Part shown: positions 18,561 to 31,099 of the stretch, piece by piece
How the letters are laid out: the number at the start of each line of letters is the position of its first letter
How positions within the stretch are numbered: the first letter of the stretch is position 1
From: Populus alba
Lineage: Eukaryota; Streptophyta; Magnoliopsida; Malpighiales; Salicaceae
Direction: 5' to 3'
Length of the DNA: 64,000 nt
Assembly (NCBI RefSeq): GCF_005239225.2
Contig: NC_133289.1
Span: 14,926,889 to 14,990,888, forward strand
Made by a program: the position numbers and the translations under genes
Notes under the pieces: generated by a model
Told to the model about the DNA's origin: nothing
The model's database searches: none
Seen by the model: the letters and a program-made list of their open reading frames with translations, nothing else

Positions 18561-20263
18561 CAGTACGTGGCGTTGTCATACCTGAGAATGATCTAAAAGA
18601 TTCGGGTCACAGGTTTGTCAGTCTATATAATGAGTTTATGAAAAGATTCATAGAGATATATTATATAATATAAATAGATTTCTTATGCGAATGAACAATA
18701 CAAGACCAACAGTATCAGGATCCTTGATCAAACACAGCATACTTAACGTACATAAAATATAACAAGAATGTAAATAATAATAATAATATAATAATAATAA
18801 TAATAATAAAATAATAATAGTAGTAGTAATAATAATAACATATAAAAAGAAGAGGAGGAAGAAATTAATGAGAACTTTAAGATGGAAGATTAATGTAAGG
18901 ATTAAACAATGATAAAAATAAATGTCAAGGTTTGATGATCCACCAATGGTATTTCAAAACAAGTATAGTATAAACTGTTATTACTTAATTTCGAAACCAC
19001 ACACGAAGGAGGTTCCAATCGGATGATTTGTCATTAATATCTCATTATAAATTATTAACATGATCATATTAATTATCTTATTTACACAACACCAAACTTT
19101 TAAATATTGTCAGAAATTCATGATGTTAACTAATGTTAACAACAAATCAAGTTCCTTTCATAGCCCAGGTGTAGGTAATACCATACGGTTGGACTATGAG
19201 AGGGCCAAGCATTTGTTGTACCAAGTATTATACAACACAAATCTAGATTAACCATTTAATAAACAAGGTATCAAGAATTAGTAAGATAAAAAGATAAGAC
19301 ATTTTAATATTAAACATTAAGGTCCATGTTGAGTATACACCATACTTGTTCTTACACCATTAGTGTAACCTTTTCACCTTGACATAATAAATTTAGCTAA
19401 ACATAATGAAGAAGAGAAACATAAATAAACAAAACAAGAACATAAAGAAAATACAAGTTAACTAAGTAAAGGAAAGGAAATGAAAAGCATAAACAAGATA
19501 TTAATGAAACAAAACTTAAAAATTACAAAAAAAATATAAGAGAGAAATAAAAAGCATGAAACTGGATCTGAACAAACCAAGCCCCTAAATACATGGTAAA
19601 TGCCTTCTTTTATAGGCCAAAATTCAGAATTATTGATTTGATGACTAATTGTTCGAGTGGTTGGCCAACTTTTGACTTTGTGAAAATCCTTATCTTCTTA
19701 TCTGAATAAAACAAAAAATGCTAGCATCAGAACTGGGTCCACTTGAAAGCATGAAAGTTGGAGGTGATTTGGACTTCTAGAACTTCAGATATGGGCCAAA
19801 CACTGAACAGTGTTCGGGCTGCACGACAGATTCAGACTTCTCCGTTGTTGCTATAATTTGGACTTGAAAATAGCCTTCTTATATCTTGATGAACCTGAAA
19901 ATTTGTAGGCCCTATGTCTTACTGAATCTGTGTAAAAATTTGAGGTCATTTGGACATCTAGAACTCGAGATATGACCTAATTACCAAACAATGTTTCAGT
20001 TTGGACTGACCAATCCCAACATCTCTTTTCTAAGTTTCACCCTCTCTTTATCTTTCACAAATTTTAGTAGTTGAATTCATCAATCAATCCTTTGATTTAT
20101 GTGATAGACCTGCATTTAAGATGAACATTTACCATATATTAGGGCATTTTATAGTATTAGACTTGTTATTATAAAACATACTTTAGTTAAGGAGTTATTG
20201 ATACTTTAAGTGCAAAATGATGATATAAAACCTTGATAAGTATGCATTTTTAATTATTAATCA
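18337..20263 (-). mobile_element. 5' LTR of the minus-strand LOG-carrying element
   Basis: Full-length family LTR of 1927 bp in minus orientation: its end (TGACACAACC) is at 18337 and its start (reverse complement of ...TTAATCA) at 20263. A TATA-like box lies near 19607-19615. It includes the AAC/AAT triplet arrays (about 18450-18560 and 18775-18840). The adjacent primer-binding site and gag identify it as a true 5' LTR rather than a solo copy. The flank beyond 20263 begins CATGC. Confidence 0.85.
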
Positions 20264-21360
20264 CATGCCCACAGAGGCCAAAAGCGTCCATAGAGTAACC
20301 CATTTCCAACAGAGAACGAACGACCGAACCTACAACTAGTAGAGAAGAACAAACTGAAAGTGATGTGCATCATGGAGAAATTATAATCCATCTCGTAAAG
20401 CTGAATCTAATTATGCAAGAGGATTCAGATGGTCCAATGACAAGAGCGAGAGCGAAACAACTACAACGGGCCTTGACGAATCAAATTGCAACGATTGAAG
20501 CTGCGTTAGAGTTAAAAATTAGCAATCAGTTTGAAATTGGTTCAAGGGTGCTTATTTGCCTACAATTGGAACTTGGAGATGGGAAAAGACCTTAATGGTT
20601 CTTTTCATGCTGGGCTACTTGTATTTGGATTGATAATGCAAGTGAAGGAATTGATGTTGTTTACGGTCAGAACAGTAGATGGATTTTGAACCCGAATTTG
20701 AAGTCATCCAATGCATGTGAAAACAAGATTTATGTAGGTAAAATTCAAGTTCAGAACGTGATCTTTCTATATTGTCCAACCATGATTGCATTGGACTTTT
20801 GTGTCAAAAGTTATGGCTGTTTTAAATTTCATCTGCATATGTTTTAGAAATGTAAAAAAAAAACGTGTGTTAGTTAAATTTGGTCTACTTGCTTTATTAA
20901 AAGTCTAGTTTTTAGGCTTGACTTCTGTCATGTTGAATTCACCTAACTTTGGAGGGATGTTCCAAAGATAAATATGTATCAGAATATGAAATAAACACTT
21001 TTGGCCAAGATTTGAAAACTTAATTAAGAGAATTAAGAGTTGTTCTTCCAAATTCGTTTTGTGAAGAACCTTACCTGACTTATCACTCTTCAATCACAAA
21101 GAGTGTGGCGTCGAAATCCTAGATTGATCTTTGTGGCGTCCAGATCGACTTATCAAAGTATCATTCTAGTCTATCCTCCATCTTATTTACCTTAAATCAC
21201 TACAATCCAGCCTAAATACCAAAAGAAAGACAACACAACCAGACCCATCCTTCATCCATTTTCGTTAGAATCATTGTTGCTGATTTTCAAATCATTCACG
21301 GCACATCAGAAAGGAAGACAAAAAACAGAGGATAATCAGATCTAAAAGAAGGAAAATTAA
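20264..21360 (+). mobile_element. remnant of another gypsy element
   Basis: A frame at 20365-20595 includes GPMTRARAKQLQRAL and LKISNQFEIGSRV, a phrase I associate with the C-terminal tail of plant gypsy polyproteins. Downstream sequence looks LTR-like, with a repeated TGTGGCGTC near 21102 and 21132. Borders are not resolved and no catalytic domain remains. Confidence 0.45.
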
Positions 21361-21870
21361 AATAAGTTGTTGTATATGTGTGTTTCTTCTTTTGCAGGTG
21401 ACAGTGGCCCACACCACCGATAGTGAAGGGACGAGGAGAAGAAAGCAGGTCAGACTGCCCTGTTTCCCTTGTTATCTAGCGGCGGTGTATGGATCCACGA
21501 GCTGCCAGTGGCGGTGGTGTGTGAGGGCCACATGCCACCACTGTTCTGGCAGCTCCATAAGTCGGCCTGACACTATGGGTTGTTTTGGTTTATTCTATAA
21601 TTTTCAAATTGTTTAATGTAATATTTGTTTAGTTTTGAGTTTTTATAATAGTATCTTTATAAATGTGGATGAAAAAAAAAAGAAAAAAATATATATAGTT
21701 AAAGTGAATGTGTGTGTTTGAATTTTTTTATTTATGGATGTTTCTTTTTTTACATGATTAATTTGCAAAGGTAAAAGAAGAATTTAATATTTTGATTTGC
21801 TCATGATAAAGAATTGAGAATTATACGTAAAGTTGTATATTCTAATATTCAATGAAAAAACAAAAAATTT
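21361..21870. other. unassigned sequence
   Basis: A short GC-richer island (21395-21580) gives a 78-codon plus frame rich in Cys and Ser that I do not recognise. The rest is AT-rich. It may be the leader of a gypsy element, since it is followed by an LTR-end type repeat. Confidence 0.3.
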
Positions 21871-21889
21871 AAAACTTTTTTTAACACAT

Positions 21890-22150
21890 CAAAAGTCACG
21901 AGCAGCTTACCTCAGGTAGGATGCGTTAGGAGTGCTAATAATCTTCCCTAACACAACTAGTCCCTTACCCGTGAAATCTCTGACAAGACCAGTACATCCG
22001 GGTTTTCTAGTAACCCTCAATTAAATACTACGGTGGCGACTCCCAACGAACAAATCAAGCAAATAGAAAACAAAATTTTTGCCAGCCGACGTTGCGCGGG
22101 GTGACATGCGATAAAAATAGCGACTCCACTAGGGAAGGTACTGTTTCTGA
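21890..22150 (+). repeat. dispersed LTR-end repeat, best copy
   Basis: It contains the sequence of phrases CAGCTTACCTCAGGTAGGATG, CTTCCCTAACACAACTAGTC, GACAAGACCAGTA, GTGGCGACTCCC and TAGCGACTCCACTAGGG. Related copies are at 29395-29605, 32465-32720, 33165-33290 and, inverted, 61850-62060. Such phrases are frequent at LTR ends in poplar-like genomes (recalled). Confidence 0.6.
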
Positions 22151-22355
22151 CAATATTGGACTAAGCTTTGTGTATTTTATGTGTTTATGTTTTTGTAAAT
22201 TTATCTCTTTTTTAATGTTTTTGTTTCCATGCATTTTATAGAATTGTTTCATGCATCATTTGTTTTAATTTTGAAAGCACACACAAGCTTCTAGGTTAGG
22301 TAGGGAACTAACGATCTACCCTAAGACTTTGGTCAGGGTTCAGATGCGTGAAACT

Positions 22356-23091
22356 TGACACAAAACCAAAAGATTGATGTCTTCTCCCAAGTGTAAGAAT
22401 GTCAAAGTAATAAATAACCCGACAGACCGGGGTCCGAACCACAGGGAGGTTAATTGTATAAATTATAGACAACAATAAATACAACAAGAACAATAACAAC
22501 AATAACAGTAATAATAGTAATAAAATAATAATAATTAATAATAATAATAATAATAAAAAAAGTTGGTGAGAACTCTGAGATGGAAGATTAATAAGGATTA
22601 AATCAATTATAAAAACAAATGTCAAGGTTAGAGGATCCACTAATGGTATTTTAAACAAGTATATTATAAACTCTTATTATTCAACTGAAAACCACACACA
22701 AAATGAGAGTTTCGATTGGATGATTTATCATTAATAGATGATCATATTAATTATCTTATTTTTAAGTAACACCAAACTTTTAAATATTATCATGGAATTC
22801 ATGATGCTAACTTATGTTAACAACAAATCAAGTTTTTTTCATAGCACAGGTGAAGGTAATACCATACGATTGGGCTATGAGAGTGCCAAGCATTTGTTGT
22901 TACCAAGTGTTATAACAACACAATCTAGATTAATCATTACAAACAAGGTATTAAAAATTAGTAGAATAAAAAAATAAGACATGTTAATATTAACATTAAG
23001 GTCCATGTCGAGTTTACACTATACTTATTCTTACACCATTAGTGTAACCTTTTTACCTTTACATAATAAATTTAGCTAAAACATAATGAAT
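22356..23091 (-). mobile_element. partial LTR of the LOG-element family, cut by gap
   Basis: It starts TGACACAAAACC and follows the family LTR in minus orientation, including a triplet array (about 22467-22556), until the second N gap. No primer-binding site precedes it. Confidence 0.7.
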
Positions 23092-23591
23092 NNNNNNNNN
23101 NNNNNNNNNNNNNNNNNNNNNNNNNNNNNNNNNNNNNNNNNNNNNNNNNNNNNNNNNNNNNNNNNNNNNNNNNNNNNNNNNNNNNNNNNNNNNNNNNNNN
23201 NNNNNNNNNNNNNNNNNNNNNNNNNNNNNNNNNNNNNNNNNNNNNNNNNNNNNNNNNNNNNNNNNNNNNNNNNNNNNNNNNNNNNNNNNNNNNNNNNNNN
23301 NNNNNNNNNNNNNNNNNNNNNNNNNNNNNNNNNNNNNNNNNNNNNNNNNNNNNNNNNNNNNNNNNNNNNNNNNNNNNNNNNNNNNNNNNNNNNNNNNNNN
23401 NNNNNNNNNNNNNNNNNNNNNNNNNNNNNNNNNNNNNNNNNNNNNNNNNNNNNNNNNNNNNNNNNNNNNNNNNNNNNNNNNNNNNNNNNNNNNNNNNNNN
23501 NNNNNNNNNNNNNNNNNNNNNNNNNNNNNNNNNNNNNNNNNNNNNNNNNNNNNNNNNNNNNNNNNNNNNNNNNNNNNNNNNNNNNNNNNNN
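23092..23591. other. assembly gap (500 N)
   Basis: Exactly 500 N. It begins at nearly the same place within the LTR as the gap at 13575. Confidence 0.95.
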
Positions 23592-25100
23592 GTGGGTTTT
23601 CCCGGCCCCTGTGTCTAGGGGTTGCCTGTGTCAGCCCCAGCATCGTGTGTCTTACAACTGGGACCTGGCAACCCCATTTGGGCCCACGAGTGCTTAGGGC
23701 TTGCCAACCCTAATACTAGATGTATGTAAGTTTGGGCCTGCAAAGCCCTAACTCAAACTAGAGCTGATCATTTTCTCCCCAACCATTCCTTCAAATGTCA
23801 ATACAATCCCAATGAAAAAAACAACCCTGCCCTTCCTTGCAGTTTTTTTAACTCTATGTGGCAAGAGCAGCTTTGCCATTACATTGCTTCAATCCACGAT
23901 ACTTATATATTTATGTATACAGTAACAAGAGTATTAATCTCTTTTAGTATATTAGATAATTTAATCTTAGAATATAAACTGCACATGTCTTTGCTTGTAT
24001 CTCTATATCTGACATAACTTAGATAACATGTATGTTTATCGAGAGAATATGGTGTAATGTATGAAATATATTAGCCTTATATATATATAGAATAAATAGG
24101 TTGATTAAATTTGAAACCCTTAATAACAGTATGAAATCTATGTTCATGAACTTATTAGCACATAAAATTCATAACAATTCATATGTTATGATGAGCATAT
24201 GTTCAAATTAATGTATATTTACATTATCGTTACAGCCAATTCTTTTTAGATCTTGGTCAATAAATTGGCAAGAAAAAATGTTGGGATTTTTAAGATAGAT
24301 CACCTTCATATTATATATATATATATATATATATAGAAATGACCAAAACAACCCTAGCCAACAATACCATATTTCTCTGCTTGCAGTAAGCGTTAGGATT
24401 TTCTTTGGTTGGTTGTACATGCCATTCGTGGGACACCTTAATCTTAATAGAAAAAGGGTGAGAGTGGCCAAAGAGAAATATAATTTGGAGTTCCCGACCA
24501 CTTGAGAGTAAAAAAGAAGCGATGCGTTCGCCGACCCCAACGCGGTCGTTTATTAGCCCATGCATTTCAATTTACTAGACACATTTCTTATTATTTATTT
24601 ACTAAAAACTATTGCTTCTTAATCTACATATGTATTTATATTATATATCCTCATGAATTGCACTACGCCTTTGAGCTCGCTTTTTTTCACGCTTTTAATC
24701 ACCATCCCGATAAAATATGATTTTATATCATATATTTATAAGAGTAGATTTTCAATATGCCAGTTGGCACTATTATATACAACGCAACGTACTAATATAA
24801 GGAAGACAGGCTGAGAGCTCAGGCGTCACTGGTAGTTAAGTGAAGAACTAGGAGATGCAAGGGGAGAATAAAAGAGTTATAGATTCATACTTCACATGAA
24901 GATGACATTGATTCGTTTGAAAAAAAGAAAAGAAAAAGAAGGCAAAAGAAATCTCTTTCAGACACCTCCCGATATTTGAACCCCCTCCCTCCCTCTCTCT
25001 CTCATTCATATATATATATATATATTACCACTTAAAACCTAACAAATACGTACATACAATTCAAACTCACAGAGTCACCCCATTGCCCTACCAGTAGGTT
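23592..25100. other. intergenic region left of the IAA33-like gene
   Basis: 23592-23700 is GC-rich and unassigned; open frames running into the N gap are artefacts. The remainder is AT-rich with an (AT)n run (24312-24334) and a CT-rich stretch followed by (AT)n at 24975-25027. I see no gene. Confidence 0.4.
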
Positions 25101-25325
25101 CACACCTCTCTCTCTCAAACCTCTCCAGCATAGCCGCTTTGTCGGACACCAAACTCTTTTCAGTCTATTTATTACTACTAATTAACACACGCCCGCACTC
25201 ACATCTCCTATTACACAAAATCCCCACCAAGGACCACACCCTTTTCAGTTTGTTAGCTACTTCTCTTCAAAAGATCACAGACACTTTCCATACCCTTGAA
25301 AAGAGATATCAAGCCGAGAAAAAAA

Positions 25326-26128
25326 ATGAACATGAACGGTTTTGAATCTCAACAAAGACAAGAACCCTTGAAAAAGACAGAGATGGCAAGAGATTACAAG
25401 TGTCCAAACCTGAGCCAGTTCCCTAGGCCAACTTCTTCTTTACCCAATTTCATGACTAAGCCTACTAAACCTTTCCTGGCTTTGAAGATGATGATCTTGT
25501 TTCTACCATGATCCCTCCGGTGACAGTTGTTTTCTCGAGGCCGTTCGTCTGCCAGAGAATTAGCCTTCAGAAGCATGCCAACTATCATAGCCTTGCGAAG
25601 GCTTTAAGGCAGATGTTTGTTGACGGAGCAGCGATTCCGGAGGGTCGACCAGCAAAATCAATCAGCATCAGAGAGTGTCAGTGATCATGATCTTGATCTC
25701 ACAAATGCTGTTCCTGGTCATCTCATTGCCTATGAAGACATTGAAAGTGATCTCCTTCTTGCTGGTGACCTTAACTGGAAGTACGTATACGTTATCATTT
25801 TGACGAATTATATTGCCATGTTGTATAATGTCCATTGACTAAATGTACATGTCCTTTTACCCAGGACTTCCATATATAAATGGTTTTTTTATTATGAAAC
25901 TCTATTTCTTCAGCAGTAAGAAAATCCTATTAAAAACTTACTTATAGTGTATAAGTTCTTATGCCTCATCAGTTATATGATTACTTTAACAAATCAACAT
26001 AGAGATCGTTATTGACACATAATGTTTATATGATGATTGATATACTGATATTGGTAGATTGTTTGATATATTTATCTTGATCATGCTGATGTTGATGGAT
26101 CTATTATATATTTATTTGACTATCACAT

Positions 26129-26175
<47 letters not shown>

Positions 26176-26532
26176 AATATATAATAGTCAATGGATCAAT
26201 ATTGATAAATCGATAAATATATATTTATGTTAATATGTTATTGACCACATTAGTGATATCTATGAACACGTACGGACCCACTTCATGTTCCGTAATGAAA
26301 TTGTAGCATTGTATTGCCCATAACCTATAGAGTTTCATTTTTCCTTTTCTTTTTTCGCTCGATAATTATTGGTTATGCCTGTGATGTAAATGGTTATGCT
26401 ACACTATTGCTTGCTCTTAATTTGTCACTCTGGGTGTGTGAATATATAGAGACTTTGTGGCGTGTGGCGAAGAGGATTAGGATACTGCCAGCGAAGGGGA
26501 ATTCAAGGAAGAGAACAGGAGGGGCGGCCTAG
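25326..26532 (+). CDS. IAA33: IAA33-like non-canonical Aux/IAA protein, two exons, frame disrupted
   Basis: Aux/IAA proteins repress auxin-response genes in the nucleus by binding ARF factors. The frame starts at ATG 25326 (MNMNGFESQQRQ), with CPNLSQFPRP and SLPNFMTKPTKPFL. There is no LxLxL repression motif and no domain II degron, as in IAA33. Domain III follows (ISLQKHANYHSLAKAL), then LDLTNAVPGHLIAYEDIE and LLLAGDLNW. Exon 1 ends at 25780 before GTACGT; exon 2 begins at 26450 after TATAG and gives the domain IV end RVAKRIRILPAKGNSRK, stopping at 26532. The frame breaks near 25477 (one base short), between 25620 and 25680, and at 26460 (one extra G). These look like single-base indels in short runs, so either sequencing error or a recent pseudogene. 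Confidence 0.8.
26131..26172. repeat. (AT)n microsatellite in the IAA33-like intron
   Basis: About 20 AT units inside the 669-bp intron of the Aux/IAA gene. Confidence 0.9.
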
Positions 26533-29390
26533 GGGCTGGGTTTGCTATATTATGGTCTGGCTGTGTGATGATTGTATTGAATCAAGATTTAAGAAGTCAA
26601 GGAGGTTATACAGTTTAATATTTAAAAAAAAAAACAGGGTTTATGATTTTGCTATGGAAAATATGGCACCCAGCTAGCTAGATTTCTTGGGAAGGACGAA
26701 CCTCGTTTCCTTCTTTGAATAAAAGAACTCTGATCTCCCAAATTCGGTTGTTCAAGGGATCTTGTTTTATTTCTAGCAGCTCTAATGTATGTGGTCCATG
26801 CATTTTGCCCTTATTTCTTGCCTCGCTCTGTTCATCAGAAAAGGTCAAAACTTACCTTCTAGCACATGTACGCACCATACCCAGGTGAAAATCATAACAG
26901 TATCAAATCGTTTCATTTATAGATTAGTTTTTCAATGTCAGTATATCTTAGCTAAATTTTAGTTAATTAATAGAAAAAAGACAATGTTTTCTTTTTATTT
27001 CTTTCAATTGGATATGTAAGTGGTGATGGCCTGGTACCCTGGAAGTTTAACTTCTTTCTTGCCGAACATGAGTGGATGAAACTCAGCACTTGCTGTCATA
27101 TGTAGCTGTCTTGTTCTGTTTCTCTGGAACGAATGAGAGCTAATTTATAGCAGATCAGCACTTCCAATCCCATCTCTCTCTCTCAGTTATTGTCGACAAC
27201 TTTTGGCCAAATACTAACCGAAATGGCCGTTGGATATCTAAGTGGTTAGATACACCAAAATTAGCTACTTACAACACTTCTCCGTGCTATTTTTATTGGC
27301 TATTTTGTAATTTTTAATTGTTTCATTTCATTTGATTGTTTTACAAGTTGAGGTTTTTACAAACGCTGTTTTTTTATTCTTTTAACTTTTTTTAAATTCA
27401 CAATTTTAAAATGCAAAATTAAGAGTTACATAAATACAAAGGTAGAAAAAGAATAACATACTAAAATCAACATTAATTAATATATTGTTGGTGTCTTTAT
27501 TTATTTATTTTTAAAAAGCCAATAATAAGAAGATGGGGAGGGTATATTATATGAAAAATATTTCACATATTTATAGAATAAATAACAATACTGAAATGGG
27601 CACAACGAAATAAGGCAGCACAAGATTAGGCAAGGTTGGAAGCATCAAATTAATCCACAAAATATTGTTCTAACTATTTTCATCGTGCTTAGAGTTGTTG
27701 TTGTTGATGTTATTGGATGTCAAGCTAATATGTTAGTGACTGATTTTGATAAATAAAATAGTATTGAGTTTCTTTTTAAAAAAGTGGCAAATGGGTGTTT
27801 GATGTTTTTTTTTTTTTTTAAATTTGTTAGTTCATGTACTTAGTTCATGAATTTGGTTTGGGTCCCTAAATGTTTAAGACTCAGTTTTGAAGTGAAATTT
27901 GATGTTTTTTTGTTGGTTTTCATTAGGGTTGCAGTTATGGAAAGTGGAATTTATGCATGATTTTGATGATTTAATGCTTTTTGCTAGTTATTTTGATCAA
28001 TTATGCTTAGTATTGATAATGTGGTTCGTGATGACAAAAAACAACATGTTTTAGAAGCCTAAAAGGCTAGTTCTAAGTTTAATAGTATTATGTTGAGTTT
28101 TTCTGGGTTGCTGGGTAGTGTTCTTCATATTCCTAAGAAGAACATTACCTTTAACTCTATGATTTGAATCAGTTTTGATCTATTTCTTTGAACATACACT
28201 TTGCGTTATTTGATTAATCAATTATCAGGGTTAGTTTGCATTAATAACAAGTTTTATGAGGGTTTTTAATCCCAAGATTTTGAATCAAAACCCATTTTGA
28301 CTAAATCATGATTATTGGTTAATAATGATTGATGTTTGATGCTTGATTATTATTTAGTTATTGATTTTTTTTTTTGTGCTTTGGATTTCATGAAATCTGG
28401 CTTGGATTAGTGTTCATCTTGTTAGGTTCGCCTTGAATATTTCTTCGTGTTCTTGAGTTTTTTTTCGAGCTTTTGATATGATTTTGGTAAACAAATTTGT
28501 GTGTATTTATATTTTTTTAAGTTTGATTTGTTTAAGTTTTATTCCAATTTTGGTTTGGTTTTTTGGGTCATACCAATGTTTTTTGTTCGACTTATGGTTG
28601 AATCAAAGATTTCGGATCAATCGATCGGGTTCCAAATCAGGTCAAAAGGATTAAGGACCTGTTTGGTTTGCTATTGTTTTTGATAAAGAGAATTTTGGTT
28701 TAAGAGTGTGTTTGACAAACATCCCTTAGACTTCTTTTGACAATTTTATTACAAAGAAAAATGGGTTTTGCCAAACAAAGTTTAAAAAAAAATAATAAGA
28801 AATATTTTATTTTTTTCTTCCTTGCATATGGCCAAAAATCCTAAAAATTATTTGAGCATATAAAAAAAGAAAACTAAAAATATTTGGCATGTTTCAAAAA
28901 ATATATTGAATGGATTTTACAATAAGTTTTGTACAATTACAAAGTATTTGGCTTATATTTTCAAAAATATTAAAAATTTATTTTTGGTAAGAGAATATAT
29001 TATTCACTCTTAAGATAAGGAAAAAAACTTGCAAAAAGAGTTTAATATCTAAAATATTATTAGGGATAATAATTTATTATTATTCACCCTTAATCTAAGG
29101 ATAAAACATTATTTGAGGTTAATATTCAAAATATTATGTGGAGTAATACAACTCATTCATTTATAATAATAAAGATAAAAACTATAAAGAATTTTATTTG
29201 AAAAATTATTTGGAATAAAACGGTTTAAAAAATTCCAAGTTTATCTTGAAAGGAGCCTCAATGATAATTGATGACATTTCACCATTTTAGATCAAGTTCT
29301 TAATCTAGAAAACCAGAGTATGTTCATAGTAGCAATTTGGCCATAGTAGGCTTATAGGAATATCATTAGACCATAGCAAATAAAAAGAAA
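26533..29390. other. intergenic, AT-rich; no gene recognised
   Basis: 26533-26830 is probably the 3' UTR and downstream region of the Aux/IAA gene (AATAAA near 26717). 27750-28700 has GT-rich text like a gypsy LTR or leader, but I cannot place borders. 28700-29300 is low-complexity AT. Confidence 0.35.
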
Positions 29391-29394
29391 AAAA

Positions 29395-29605
29395 CAATGC
29401 AGTTTACCTTAGGTAAGACATACTAGGGATATTAATATTTTTTCTTTATGCAACCAGTCCTTTGTCTAGAATATTTGGAAGACCAGTTACGATTCTTAGT
29501 AACCATAATAGTAGGTGGCAACTCCCTAAACCAACCAAAAACTATTCCAAAACATCGCCCAAAAAATATCGCCGCAACATCAAGCCCCCGCAAGGAAGGT
29601 ACGAT
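29395..29605 (+). repeat. dispersed LTR-end repeat, copy 2
   Basis: It shares CAGTTTACCTTAGGTAAG, GCAACCAGTCC, GAAGACCAGTTA and GTGGCAACTCCC with 21890-22150, diverged. Confidence 0.55.
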
Positions 29606-30500
29606 ATGGATTATGTGTCAACACTACTACTTACTGTTCCAAAAGCTTCTGGTTAACCCTAGCTGCTCTCGAAGGTCTTTTTTGAATTTCAAATGTATTG
29701 TATTGTTTATTTTGAATAATTTTTTAACATGTTATTGATTTTTATGAAGTATTATGATGAATATTTGATTTTGAATAGTTTTTGAAAATTGTTAAGCTTT
29801 TTTTAGGTATTTTTGTGATTAAATATTTTGAAGTGTTATGGTCTACATCAATGAGTGGAAACTTAGGGGTATAATGCCACTAGGGATTTGTTTATAAGGT
29901 GAAAAAAAGGTTGGAATCAATACCTTGTATTAGGGTTAGGAGGATTGGTTGTAACTGGTTTATTCGAGGTATATTAGTTTGGTCACGGTGCGGAAATCTA
30001 ACGCGTGCATATTTGTTCATTTGTTGCGATGTTTATATTGAAATATAGATTTTCAATCAATTTTATGTTTACATCTTACATTTGTTTTCAAGTTGTGTTG
30101 TGTATTTGTTGTCATTTACTTCAACAATTCAACCTAGGATTAGATGAACCTTGATCGACTCCTATTATTGGATGTTGACTATCAAGTATTTGAACTGACA
30201 AATAAATATTTTTATTGTTATCATGTTTGTTTGTATTTGTTATGATGAATGAACCATCATCTATTTCGAGAACTCAATCGAGCATTAGATGACTCATTGT
30301 TGAATCCTATCCTTGAATGTTGATTATTGGATATTTGAATTAGAAAACACATATTTTTGTCATTTTGATGTTTAAGTGTTTGTTGTTGTTGTTATTGTTT
30401 ATAAATTGTCATTTATTTTGAGAACTCAAACTAAGATTAGATTATCTATTCTTAACTTATTTTGATTATCGGATATTTGAATTGACAAATACATATTTTA
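29606..30500. other. AT-rich repeat-like region
   Basis: Several similar phrases recur (near 30130-30190, 30270-30330 and 30420-30490: a CTCAA...TTAGATGA...GATTATTGGATATTTGAATT pattern), suggesting a degenerate ~150-bp tandem repeat. No coding frame is recognised. Confidence 0.4.
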
Positions 30501-30739
30501 TCTTTTTTCATATTTGTCATAATCCAATTTTTGACCATTTTTATTATTATTTTTTTATATTTATTGAAAAGGATAAAAAAAATTGATTGATGAAAAAAAT
30601 AATAATGATGATGAAAAAAAACAAGTAAAATGAAATAAACGAAGAATGAATTAAATTTTGGGTTAAGGGCAATATGAATGAAAGTTTTGGGGTTTAATTA
30701 AACTTTGGAATTTAATCTAAATTAAGCTTGGAATTTAAT

Positions 30740-31090
30740 TTATTTAATTCAATTAAGGGTTTAATTGGAGAATTGATAAATTTTTAGACTTAATTAAAGC
30801 TTGAAATTAATTTAATTCATCCAATCAAGGATTTAATTGGAGAATTAATAAGTTTTGAGACTTAATTAAGCTTGGAATTAATTTAATTAATCCAATTAAG
30901 GGTTTAATTGGAGAATTGATAAGTTTTGAGACTTAATTAAGCTTGGAATTAATTTAATTCATCCAATCAAGGATTTAATTGGAGAATTAATAAGTTTTGA
31001 GACTTAATTGAACTTGGAATTAATTAAGGGTTTAATTGGAGAATTTGATAAGTTTTTAGACTTAATTGGACTTTGGATTTAATTAATTAA
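30740..31090 (+). repeat. tandem repeat, period 71 bp, alternating unit types
   Basis: TTAATTGGAGAA recurs at 30761, 30832, 30903, 30974 and 31031, so the spacing is 71, 71, 71 and 57. Units at 30761 and 30903 share AATTAAGGGTTTAATTGG, while those at 30832 and 30974 share AATCAAGGATTTAATTGG. The array is therefore an ABAB dimer of 142 bp with a shortened last unit. Confidence 0.8.
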
Positions 31091-31099
31091 TGAAAATCA

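Noticed and set aside
18391..18579. Minus ORF rich in Tyr and Cys
   Set aside because: It is a translation of the AAC/AAT triplet array inside the LTR, not a protein.
22308..22658. Leu/Ile-rich minus ORF suggestive of a membrane protein
   Set aside because: Translation of the LTR triplet array (AAT/AAC), as in other LTR copies.
24208..24720. Overlapping ORFs near 24208-24720 on both strands
   Set aside because: Short, AT-microsatellite-containing frames with no conserved block.
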